Part shown: positions 1 through 4,817 of the stretch, piece by piece
How the letters are laid out: each line of letters begins with the position of its first letter
How positions within the stretch are numbered: position 1 is the stretch's first letter
DNA from: Rhodospirillales bacterium
GTDB taxonomy: Bacteria; Pseudomonadota; Alphaproteobacteria; UBA9219
NCBI GenBank assembly: GCA_015654915.1
Contig: JAATFY010000252.1
Location: 1 to 5,146 of the forward strand
Reading direction: 5' to 3'
DNA: 5,146 nt
Program-made: the position numbers and the translations under genes
Notes under the pieces: model-generated
The model's input: the letters and a program-made list of their open reading frames with translations, nothing else
Told to the model about the DNA's origin: nothing
Database searches by the model: none

Positions 1-15
1 AACGCCAAAAACAGC

Positions 16-1161
16 ATGGGATTCGATACGCTCGCGATCCATGGCGGCCAATATCCCGACCCGACCACCGGCGCCGTCATCACGCCGATCTACGCGACAT
101 CCACCTCCGCGCAGGAAGCGCCGGGCGTGCATAAAGGCTTCGATTACGGTCGCAGCCATAACCCCACGCGTTTTGCGTTCGAGCGCGCGATGGCGGCCCT
201 TGAATCCGGCGCGGCCGGTTTCGCGTTCGCCTCCGGCCTCGCCGCCATCGGCACGATTCTGGAAACGCTGGATCATGGTTCGCACGTCGTTGCGATGGAC
301 GATCTTTACGGCGGCACCTACCGGCTGTTCGAGCGCGTGCGCAAACGTTCCGCCGGATTGGAAGTTACTTATGCCGATCTCAGCAAGCCCGAAAATTTAG
401 CCGCCGCGATCAAGCCCAACACGCGCATGGTCTGGGTTGAGACGCCAACCAATCCCCTGCTCCGTCTGGTCGATATCGAAGCCGTTGCCAAACTTGCCAG
501 GGCGCGCGGACTGATTGTCGTTGTAGATAATACGTTTTCCTCGCCCTGGGTGCAGCAGCCGCTGAAACTGGGTGCGGATATTGTCGTGCATTCGGCGACG
601 AAATATCTCAACGGCCATTCCGATGTCATCGGCGGCGTCGCCGTAACGGCCAACCCGGAACTCGCCGAAAAAATCGGCTTTCTGCAGAACGCGGTCGGCG
701 CCATCGCGGGGCCGTTCGACAGTTTCCTCATGCATCGCGGCGTCAAGACGCTCGGTATCCGCATGCAGCGCCATTGCCAAAGCGCGCTCCAGTTAGCGCA
801 GTGGCTCGAAAAGCATCCCGCCATCGAGCGCGTCTATTACCCCGGCCTCGCCAGCCATCCGCAGCATGAGTTGGCGAAGCGGCAGATGAAAAACGGTTTC
901 GGCGGCATGATCTCGGTCGTCATCAAGGGCGGATTGCCGCGCGCCAAGGCCTTCCTGAAAGCCGTAAAGATTTTCACCTTGGCTGAAATCCTGGGTGCGG
1001 TCGAAAGCCTGCTCGACCATCCTGCCATCATGACCCACGCCACGATCCCCGCCGATGTGCGGCAGAAACTCGGCATCGAGGACGGCCTCATCCGCCTTTC
1101 GGTCGGCATCGAGGATCTGCGCGATTTGCAGGGCGATTTAGAGCAAGCCTTGGCGCGATAA
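16..1161 (+). CDS. Cystathionine gamma-lyase / gamma-synthase type PLP-dependent enzyme
   Basis: A complete 381-aa member of the Cys/Met-metabolism PLP family, at the usual family length. These cytoplasmic fold-type I enzymes catalyse beta- or gamma-elimination or gamma-replacement in transsulfuration. Visible motifs are YGRSHNPT (residues 44-51; Tyr and Arg for cofactor phosphate across the dimer), SGLAA (73-77), DLYGGTYR (96-103), VETPTNP (141-147), DNTFSSP (171-177; Asp to the PLP ring nitrogen), SATKYLNGHSD (193-203; Lys196 is the Schiff-base lysine) and LIRLSVGIED (358-367; Arg360 for the substrate carboxylate). YYPGLASHPQHELAKRQ and PAIMTHA resemble cystathionine gamma-lyase most closely, but gamma-synthase cannot be excluded. 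The Trp that follows the active-site Ser in beta-lyase is absent. Odd point: the usual AESLGG reads AEILGA (323-328). The start fits the family N-terminus, but the frame is open to base 1 and no ribosome site is visible in the 15 bases upstream. Codon use is GC-rich, unlike the genes beyond the tRNA. Confidence 0.95.
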   Translation: MGFDTLAIHGGQYPDPTTGAVITPIYATSTSAQEAPGVHKGFDYGRSHNPTRFAFERAMAALESGAAGFAFASGLAAIGTILETLDHGSHVVAMDDLYGGTYRLFERVRKRSAGLEVTYADLSKPENLAAAIKPNTRMVWVETPTNPLLRLVDIEAVAKLARARGLIVVVDNTFSSPWVQQPLKLGADIVVHSATKYLNGHSDVIGGVAVTANPELAEKIGFLQNAVGAIAGPFDSFLMHRGVKTLGIRMQRHCQSALQLAQWLEKHPAIERVYYPGLASHPQHELAKRQMKNGFGGMISVVIKGGLPRAKAFLKAVKIFTLAEILGAVESLLDHPAIMTHATIPADVRQKLGIEDGLIRLSVGIEDLRDLQGDLEQALAR

Positions 1162-1214
1162 ATTTTTCGGCACCTTGGCGGGACGATCGGTAGCGCATCA
1201 GTTTCGATAAGAAC

Positions 1215-1299
1215 CGTCATGCCCGCGAAGGCGGGCATCCCATTTTCTTAATCCTATTAATCACAAACAAATGGGACCCCCGCCTGCGCGGGGGTGACG
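1215..1299. repeat. Inverted pair of REP-like palindromes
   Basis: Two 29-bp units, 1215-1243 and 1271-1299, face each other across 27 bp. Each holds a perfect 8-bp hairpin: ATGCCCGC/GCGGGCAT with loop GAAG (1219-1238), and ACCCCCGC/GCGGGGGT with loop CTGC (1276-1295). When one unit is reverse-complemented, 24 of 29 bases agree, and four of the five differences form two compensated base pairs in the stem. Both units share outer CGTCA and TCCCAT edges. This is the architecture of REP/BIME elements, which are dispersed between genes in many proteobacteria. It lies just after the PLP-enzyme gene and may slow transcription or protect mRNA ends, but no U-run follows, so it is not called a terminator. 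Confidence 0.75.
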
Positions 1300-1334
1300 C
1301 GCTTAACTGGGTCACTTCCGTATAATTAACGCGC

Positions 1335-1362
1335 TTGCAAACACGGCGCGGGCATGTATGAT
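1335..1362 (+). promoter_or_regulatory. Probable promoter of tRNA-Gly
   Basis: TTGCAA (1335-1340) and TATGAT (1357-1362) are separated by 16 bp, a reasonable sigma-70-type pair preceded by C as in CTTG-type -35 boxes. Transcription would begin near 1369, giving a leader of roughly 34 nt. That leader can form a hairpin CCCTCC (1367-1372)/GGAGGG (1383-1388) before the mature tRNA. A perfect TATAAT at 1321-1326 is an alternative -10, but no good -35 stands upstream of it. Confidence 0.5.
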
Positions 1363-1402
1363 CCGGCCCTCCCTTCGGCCCCGGAGGGATCAGGCATCGG
1401 AT

Positions 1403-1477
<75 letters not shown>

Positions 1478-1513
1478 CTTTTCAAGCACTTAGCTGGTTA
1501 AGAAAACTGGCCG

Positions 1514-1548
1514 TGTGCTATAGATGGCCAAGTGTGCAATAGAACGCG
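1514..1548 (+). repeat. Tandem TGTGC(T/A)ATAGA repeats near the left end
   Basis: TGTGCTATAGAT (1514-1525) is followed 19 bp later by the near copy TGTGCAATAGAA (1533-1544). The first copy is flanked by an inverted TGGCC/GGCCA pair (1508-1512, 1526-1530). The exact 12-mer appears again only at 4485 and, inverted, at 4545, near the other end of the island. Recombinase or accessory-factor binding is one reading. The motif also fits an extended -10 promoter element (TGC followed by TATAGA), so a promoter role is possible. Confidence 0.6.
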
Positions 1549-1686
1549 CATAAAACAGCGATTTTTCTCCCTTCGTTTTGCCGCAACCATTTGAAAAACA
1601 AGCAAGGCGTGACGAGCGAGCACGACTTTTCTACAGGCATGCTCGGAAGTCTGCATTTTTCAGCAGAACTAGATTTTGTAGAGTTG

Positions 1687-1722
1687 AAAGCAAAGAAGGC
1701 TGAATTTTCAATTCTTCGCTTT
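1687..1722 (-). terminator. Hairpin downstream of the cargo operon, possible terminator
   Basis: AAAGCAAAGAA (1687-1697) pairs with TTCTTCGCTTT (1712-1722) with one A-C mismatch, around a 14-base loop. An outer 8-bp pair, AGAGTTGA (1680-1687) with TCAACTCT (1737-1744), could extend the structure by trading one base with the inner stem. It lies 36 bases past the stop of the last leftward gene, where operon transcription should end. The run of U after the stem is weak, so termination is only a fair guess. Confidence 0.4.
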
Positions 1723-1757
1723 TACCGCATTGATGATCAACTCTTCAATTGGGTATC

Positions 1758-2351
1758 TCAATTATAAATCCAGTACTCTTGGGAACCGATGGGAGAAAAA
1801 AAGTCAGGGTGTCCATCAAAACCGGGATACAAACGGTATGCGAATCCAGACTTATGAAGTTTACCGTGTGCATCTGTATATTCGATAGAGCCATACACAT
1901 AAAAATGTTTGGCATCATTTAGAATCTCTTTTTTATCTTCATCTGATATCTGGAACTGCGCATTTGGCGTTGTGATTGTCGTAGCCGGCGAGATAATGAA
2001 AATTCTTGGGAAATTATGGTCAAGTGAAGGTTTTGCTGGCAAATCTGTTCCTAAATAGCCTTCTACATCTAACCTCCTGATAAAAGCGGGGCTTTCTCCT
2101 GAATTCTTGATAAAAAGCGCAAATTCATAAGTATCAGCAATACCGCTGGTTTGCCGGATGTTCAGTAAAACATTTTCAGTAACAACTTGTGGCCGCTTTT
2201 CATCTTGCAAATCCTGCCACTGACAATACGCAATCCATGAATTTATAATAGTGGTGACAGCCAAAACAACGGTGAAGGCACCTACAACCTTTGTCCATAG
2301 AGCTATGGTTGCTTCATTCTTCTGATGTGGGGTTATTGGCTTATCGGACAT
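1758..2351 (-). CDS. Single-pass membrane-anchored protein of unknown function
   Basis: A 197-aa protein I cannot assign to a named family. Residues 1-20 are polar, 22-43 form one hydrophobic membrane segment (VVGAFTVVLAVTTIINSWIA), and the remaining 150 residues look like a soluble beta-rich domain. Two patterns stand out: a strand with IKNSGESPAFIRRLDVEG (81-98) and YGSIEYTDAHGKLHKSGFAYR (153-173 region). Patterns like YGxIxYxDxxGxxxxxxF recur in uncharacterised single-membrane-span bacterial proteins. The start has a plausible ribosome site (AGG about 6 bases upstream) and lies 15 bp after the acetyltransferase stop, so it is very probably the third gene of the operon. There is no cleavable signal peptide; the side of the membrane on which the C-terminal domain lies cannot be decided here. 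Confidence 0.8.
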   Translation of the reverse strand: MSDKPITPHQKNEATIALWTKVVGAFTVVLAVTTIINSWIAYCQWQDLQDEKRPQVVTENVLLNIRQTSGIADTYEFALFIKNSGESPAFIRRLDVEGYLGTDLPAKPSLDHNFPRIFIISPATTITTPNAQFQISDEDKKEILNDAKHFYVYGSIEYTDAHGKLHKSGFAYRLYPGFDGHPDFFSPIGSQEYWIYN

Positions 2352-2366
2352 AGAGTACCTATTGTT

Positions 2367-2861
2367 TTATAAATCCAGTCGCATTTTAACACAGGCCATC
2401 TCTGCGCCTGACGACATAATGTGTTTGTCATGCTTTATAACTTTAAAGCCCTCCGCCTGATAAAAGGCCTCAGAATTTAGGGATGCATCCATCTCAAGAA
2501 ACTCTGCATTTTGTTCTTTTGCATACGATATTAATTTCTCCAAAATTCTCTTGCCGACCGTACCGTAAGAGTTTTTTTGGACATACACCGCTCCAAGAAC
2601 ATTTTCCGTTGAATTTACCTGCCCAAAACCGATGATCAACCCTTCGGCTTCGGCAACAATTGTTAGCCATTCCTGTCCTTCAATTTGTTTCTTGAGTTTT
2701 TCAATTCGCTCCACTGTAATTTCAAGAGGAGCCCAAAGATCAATGATTGCCTTATCGTAACTGCTAGATGCTTTTTCACGTATCGCATTGCGATGTGTTT
2801 CGATGATGCTCAGAGCATCTTCTGGATTTGCTCGACGAATAGTTAGCTTTTCTAGGGTCAT
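2367..2861 (-). CDS. GNAT family N-acetyltransferase
   Basis: A 164-aa protein of normal length for a stand-alone GCN5-related acetyltransferase, which transfers acetyl from acetyl-CoA to an amine. The N-terminal strand and helix LTIRRANPEDALSIIETHRNAI (6-27) start the fold. WLTIVAEAEGLIIGFGQV (65-82) gives strands 2-3. LGAVYVQKNSYGTVGKRILEKL (89-110) is motif A, where the usual basic-X-X-G-X-G/A loop appears as KNSYGTVG (96-103). FLEMDASLNSEAFYQAEGFKVI (121-142) is the motif B region with the typical AFYxxxGF ending. The substrate cannot be inferred; the closest general look is of small-molecule or amino-group acetylases. The gene lies 32 bp downstream of the DUF4145 gene and 15 bp upstream of the membrane protein, consistent with one operon. 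The ribosome site is poor (GAAAGA inside a short inverted repeat), so translation may be weak or coupled. Confidence 0.9.
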   Translation of the reverse strand: MTLEKLTIRRANPEDALSIIETHRNAIREKASSSYDKAIIDLWAPLEITVERIEKLKKQIEGQEWLTIVAEAEGLIIGFGQVNSTENVLGAVYVQKNSYGTVGKRILEKLISYAKEQNAEFLEMDASLNSEAFYQAEGFKVIKHDKHIMSSGAEMACVKMRLDL

Positions 2862-2863
2862 GT

Positions 2864-2877
2864 ACGAAATCTTTCGT
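2864..2877. repeat. Short inverted repeat before the acetyltransferase start
   Basis: ACGAAA (2864-2869) and TTTCGT (2872-2877) are perfect inverted arms around TC. It sits three bases from the acetyltransferase start codon and covers its weak ribosome site. The two-base centre is too tight for a stable RNA hairpin, so a protein-binding site is more likely than RNA control, if it has any role at all. Confidence 0.3.
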
Positions 2878-2893
2878 CAATGGCTTAGTACAT

Positions 2894-3709
2894 TTAGGCC
2901 TGTTTCGTTTGTTTGTCCCTTTTCGCGATTGAGTAGCGAATGGCTTCCGGAAGTTTGGAGTATAAGCTCTCCATTTGCTTTGGCTTGCTAATCATTTCAG
3001 CGACTATCTCGTTCAACAAAATGAACAAGGCTTCGGCAGTTTCGTTGTTGTCTTTCTGTGTAATCTGGCCAGGATGCACGGCATCGTTTCCGACAACCCG
3101 AACATAGTCTAGTGCCTGTTGAATGGAAGTATCTAGGCCACGACTAACCAAGTCTCCAATTTTAGCGTTGAGGTCTTTTCCTTGCGCCACAAGATATTCA
3201 CAAACTAGTTCACAGCATAATCGAAGCAGTGCGGCTGCGGCGCGTGGTGACGATTTGTGTACTTCGCGCGCCTCGTTATAGATTGCCTTGACAGCATCTG
3301 GCATATCTTCATTTGGTTCATGGCTAATGTCATTAGAGGGAATAATCAGTTTGTCATGAATCCACAGCGCAGCTTTACCGCAGCTGGCTTCCACACAAAC
3401 GCTAAAAAATATATTTTCAAGAACGAACCTTACATAATCGCCTTCATTCAGTTTTTTAAACAGAAAGTCGCCTGCTTCTGAAGCTTGGCCCTCTTTGAAC
3501 CAAGCCTGTTGTACGCCAGGTGGCAAAATTCCATCCTTGTGAGCTCGAGAAATAAGCTGCTGTATGCTAAGGATTGTCGTTAGCACCGGAATATTATTTT
3601 CGACCGGATGAGCGAAACATTTCATCCACTGTTGAGGAGCTTTTGTTCCGCAATGCGGGCAATGAAAGGCGGTTTTGGTGACGGCCGGAGCGGTGTAATT
3701 CTTCTCCAT
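2894..3709 (-). CDS. Zinc-ribbon and DUF4145 domain protein
   Basis: A 271-aa cytoplasmic protein with no membrane segment. The N-terminus carries a zinc-ribbon half FHCPHCG (Cys17, Cys20), matched by SVCVEASCG (Cys105, Cys110); the second half has four residues between cysteines instead of two. The region 153-245 matches my knowledge of DUF4145: SPRAAAALLRLCCE (154-167), DLNAKIGDLVSRGL (179-192), then ALDYVRVVGNDAVHPG (199-214), followed by the long helix ETAEALFILLNEIVAEMI (223-240). DUF4145 occurs alone and as an accessory domain in type I restriction subunits and other defence-linked proteins; its biochemical role is not known. The ribosome site AAGG lies 6 bases before the ATG (3716-3719). 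It is the first gene of the three-gene leftward operon. A -10-like TATTAT lies at 3753-3758 on this strand but without a good -35, so transcription may come from the upstream gene. Confidence 0.88.
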   Translation of the reverse strand: MEKNYTAPAVTKTAFHCPHCGTKAPQQWMKCFAHPVENNIPVLTTILSIQQLISRAHKDGILPPGVQQAWFKEGQASEAGDFLFKKLNEGDYVRFVLENIFFSVCVEASCGKAALWIHDKLIIPSNDISHEPNEDMPDAVKAIYNEAREVHKSSPRAAAALLRLCCELVCEYLVAQGKDLNAKIGDLVSRGLDTSIQQALDYVRVVGNDAVHPGQITQKDNNETAEALFILLNEIVAEMISKPKQMESLYSKLPEAIRYSIAKRDKQTKQA

Positions 3710-3774
3710 AGCTTACCTTATCCCCCAAAGTAGCATTCGATTTCCTTATTACATAATACTGTGTTTAAGGTGGG

Positions 3775-3833
3775 CGCTGAGACTTGGAGTTTGGACCTCC
3801 AGTCTCAACGTCCGTGCCGCCAACTAAGTTGGC
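3775..3833. repeat. Two hairpins between the integrase-like gene and the cargo operon
   Basis: The first stem pairs 3775-3789 with 3797-3810: GAGAC/GTCTC and TGGAG/CTCCA with one bulged T, a 7-base loop, and an outer CGCT/AACG extension carrying one mismatch. The second is GCCAAC (3819-3824)/GTTGGC (3828-3833) with loop TAA. They fill much of the 160-bp gap between the stop of the 177-aa gene and the DUF4145 start. Neither is followed by a U-run in the leftward direction, so an attenuator, mRNA processing site or structured leader is more likely than a simple terminator. Confidence 0.55.
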
Positions 3834-3869
3834 AATCAACCACTTATGGAAGGGGGTCGATATCGATGC

Positions 3870-4403
3870 CTAAGGCAAAACGTGCGCCTTAATGACGTTA
3901 GCAATTTTAGTTGCCTCAGCTTCACTTAGGTCATATGGCAACCCCTGCACAAATACCGTTGAGTCAGGCCTAATTTGAATTGGAAGAATTGAGCCTGAAA
4001 GCGGTTCTCTTGTCGGCGCACGCTCAGACGAAGAGGATGAATTGTTTTTAGATGCAGCTGTCGAAGCCTCACGCTTAGGCTGTGCTCGCGTTTGTACGTT
4101 AGGGCGAAAAGCTAATGGATTTTCTAGATAACTTTTAAAGTCATCGATTGCCGATTTAGTGCGGCTTAAATAAACAGTGAGGCTACTTGGTGTATATCTT
4201 GTGCCTTCTAAATTTTGGAAACGCTTCATTACGTCATTCAAATCAAGAGCCGTAACATCTTCTGCTTCGGCACCTTTAAGAATGCCCAAGACCTTTCCTG
4301 CTGCGGCCTTCCTTGAAAGAATGGTGTTTTTTGGCATGAGGCCTTTGCTAGCCACATAATCCAGGAATTCCAGTAGTTTATCTCTCGATTTGTCATTACC
4401 CAT
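3870..4403 (-). CDS. Integrase-like DNA-binding protein lacking a catalytic domain
   Basis: A 177-aa protein. Residues 10-96 resemble the helical core-binding (SAM-like) domain at the N-terminus of tyrosine recombinases, with LLEFLDYVASKGL, NTILSRKAAAGKVLGIL, DVTALDLNDVMKRFQN and YTPSSLTVYLSRTKSAIDDF in order. A polar, Ser-rich linker follows (about 97-138), then a small C-terminal module, LPIQIRPDSTVFVQGLPYDL (140-159 region) and SEAEATKIANVIKAHV (160-175). The catalytic Arg-His-X-X-Arg-Tyr part of an integrase is absent, and the protein ends cleanly, so it does not look like a simple truncation. The start is ATG at 4403, because GGAGG sits 5 bases upstream. A TTG start at 4418 would place that ribosome site inside the gene. 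It likely binds DNA at the element ends or regulates it; this is inference. Confidence 0.75.
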   Translation of the reverse strand: MGNDKSRDKLLEFLDYVASKGLMPKNTILSRKAAAGKVLGILKGAEAEDVTALDLNDVMKRFQNLEGTRYTPSSLTVYLSRTKSAIDDFKSYLENPLAFRPNVQTRAQPKREASTAASKNNSSSSSERAPTREPLSGSILPIQIRPDSTVFVQGLPYDLSEAEATKIANVIKAHVLP

Positions 4404-4408
4404 GTTAA

Positions 4409-4413
4409 CCTCC
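4409..4413 (-). promoter_or_regulatory. Ribosome binding site deciding the start of the 177-aa gene
   Basis: On the minus strand this reads GGAGG, a perfect Shine-Dalgarno core, five bases before ATG at 4403-4401. It rules in favour of the ATG over the in-frame TTG at 4418. Confidence 0.85.
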
Positions 4414-4429
4414 AACAATTTTCATCTTC

Positions 4430-4458
4430 ATGATATGTTATGAAATGTCAAATGTCAA
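4430..4458 (-). promoter_or_regulatory. Sigma-70 promoter of the 177-aa gene
   Basis: On the minus strand a consensus TTGACA (4458-4453) is followed after exactly 17 bp by TATCAT (4435-4430). Transcription would start near 4423, about 20 nt before the ATG, leaving room for the GGAGG. It is the best promoter in the island and may drive all four leftward genes. A second TTGACA (4451-4446) overlaps the spacer but has no -10 at a useful distance. Confidence 0.8.
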
Positions 4459-4475
4459 GACATGTCTTAAAGACA
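4445..4475. promoter_or_regulatory. Operator-like cluster over the -35 region
   Basis: ATGTCAA occurs twice in tandem (4445-4451, 4452-4458). A perfect 12-bp palindrome AAGACATGTCTT (4457-4468) follows, then another AAGACA (4470-4475) that forms a second overlapping inverted repeat GTCTT-A-AAGAC (4464-4474). The half-sites lie on the -35 box and its upstream edge, the position expected for a repressor or autoregulator. The 177-aa DNA-binding protein itself is an obvious candidate, but nothing in the sequence proves it. Confidence 0.55.
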
Positions 4476-4484
4476 ATAATTTAT

Positions 4485-4556
4485 TGTGCTATAGATTGCC
4501 CTTAATTGAGGGCAAACAAGGGCGTATTGGGCTGAAAACGGGAAATCTATAGCACA
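4485..4556. repeat. Long inverted repeat with TGTGCTATAGAT ends and an inner palindrome
   Basis: TGTGCTATAGATTGCC (4485-4500) and GGAAATCTATAGCACA (4541-4556) are 16-bp inverted arms with one mismatch, 40 bp apart. Between them TTGCCCT (4496-4502) and AGGGCAA (4509-4515) form a second palindrome around AATT, and GGGC recurs at 4510, 4520 and 4529. The same 12-mer stands near the island's other end (1514). The region lies about 60 bp from the right tRNA repeat and next to the 177-aa promoter, so it may be a recombination or control region of the element. Each 12-mer also reads as an extended -10. Confidence 0.65.
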
Positions 4557-4587
4557 GTTGCAATCGTCCATGTGATTGATATATAAG

Positions 4588-4658
4588 TCAGAAGTGGCGC
4601 AACGGCAGTGCCTTTGCCAAGGTCGGGGTCGCGAGTTCGATCCTCGTCGCCCGCTCCA
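4588..4658 (+). pseudogene. Decayed tRNA-Gly copy (attR candidate)
   Basis: The 3' half (4614-4658) keeps the anticodon loop TTGCCAA, a good T arm GCGAG/CTCGT around TTCGATC (4636-4642), acceptor strand CGCCCGC (4648-4654) and T-CCA. The D-arm region GCGC/GTGC (4597-4600, 4608-4611) still aligns to the intact gene at 11 of 15 bases. However, four bases are missing from the 5' side of the anticodon stem, and the 5' acceptor strand (4588-4594) no longer pairs. It therefore cannot be a working tRNA. The T-stem differs from the intact tRNA at four bases that form two compensated pairs, so this half came from a tRNA that was once functional, not from simple copying of the neighbour. Confidence 0.8.
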
Positions 4659-4705
4659 ATTTCTCAATAGGTTAGCTGCCCACAGGCTACTGAAAGTAAT
4701 AATTT

Positions 4706-4754
4706 TGGGAGTCAAACTGGGAGAAATGTGGGAGTTTCACCGTCTTTACTCCCA
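4706..4754. repeat. TGGGAG iterons right of the second tRNA copy
   Basis: TGGGAG occurs at 4706-4711, 4718-4723 and 4729-4734, spaced 12 and 11 bp, and once inverted as CTCCCA at 4749-4754. One helical turn between copies places them on the same face of the DNA. G-rich direct repeats of this kind just beyond a tRNA attachment site are known arm-type sites of P4-like (DUF4102) integrases. Assigning that role here is inference, as no integrase gene follows. Confidence 0.5.
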
Positions 4755-4817
4755 AAAGTCTGCACTAAAATTGATTTGATTCAATAACTTCGTATGATGA
4801 AGATGAACCCTTGATAA

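Larger units (their letters stand above)
1478..1757. other. Non-coding left end of the island
   Basis: These 280 bases separate the tRNA from the last cargo gene, and I see no convincing gene in them. They contain the TGTGC repeat pair (1514-1548), two short stems that cannot form together in a simple fold (CGAGCA/TGCTCG, 1617-1622 with 1640-1645; GACTT/AAGTC, 1624-1628 with 1647-1651), and the probable terminator hairpin at 1687-1722. The first 21 bases resemble the 21 bases after the second tRNA copy at 4659. Confidence 0.6.
1478..4658. mobile_element. Integrase-less tRNA-Gly-associated island, about 3.2 kb
   Basis: The block is bounded by the intact tRNA-Gly and a decayed second copy in direct orientation. 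It is clearly AT-richer than the PLP-enzyme gene. It holds four leftward genes: an integrase-like DNA-binding protein, a DUF4145 protein, a GNAT acetyltransferase and a membrane-anchored protein. Copies of TGTGCTATAGAT lie near both ends. No integrase, transposase or relaxase gene is present, so the unit would need an enzyme supplied from elsewhere, or it is the cargo end of a larger composite island that continues right of 4658. The boundaries are inferred from the repeat alone. Confidence 0.7.

Noticed and set aside
1617..1651. Interleaved stems CGAGCA/TGCTCG and GACTT/AAGTC as an RNA pseudoknot
   Set aside because: The connecting loops are one base each, too short to cross the stems, so a pseudoknot is sterically unlikely; they may simply be chance.
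3257..3481. Rightward 74-aa frame inside the DUF4145 gene
   Set aside because: Shadow of a gene with clear domain content on the other strand.
4404..4418. TTG start adding MLEVN to the 177-aa protein
   Set aside because: The added codons are the GGAGG ribosome site and spacer of the ATG at 4403.
4588..4658. Second functional tRNA-Gly
   Set aside because: The 5' acceptor strand does not pair and four bases are missing from the anticodon stem.
4467..4715. Leftward 82-aa open frame with GRRGSNSRPRPWQ
   Set aside because: Antisense reading of the decayed tRNA copy, not a gene.
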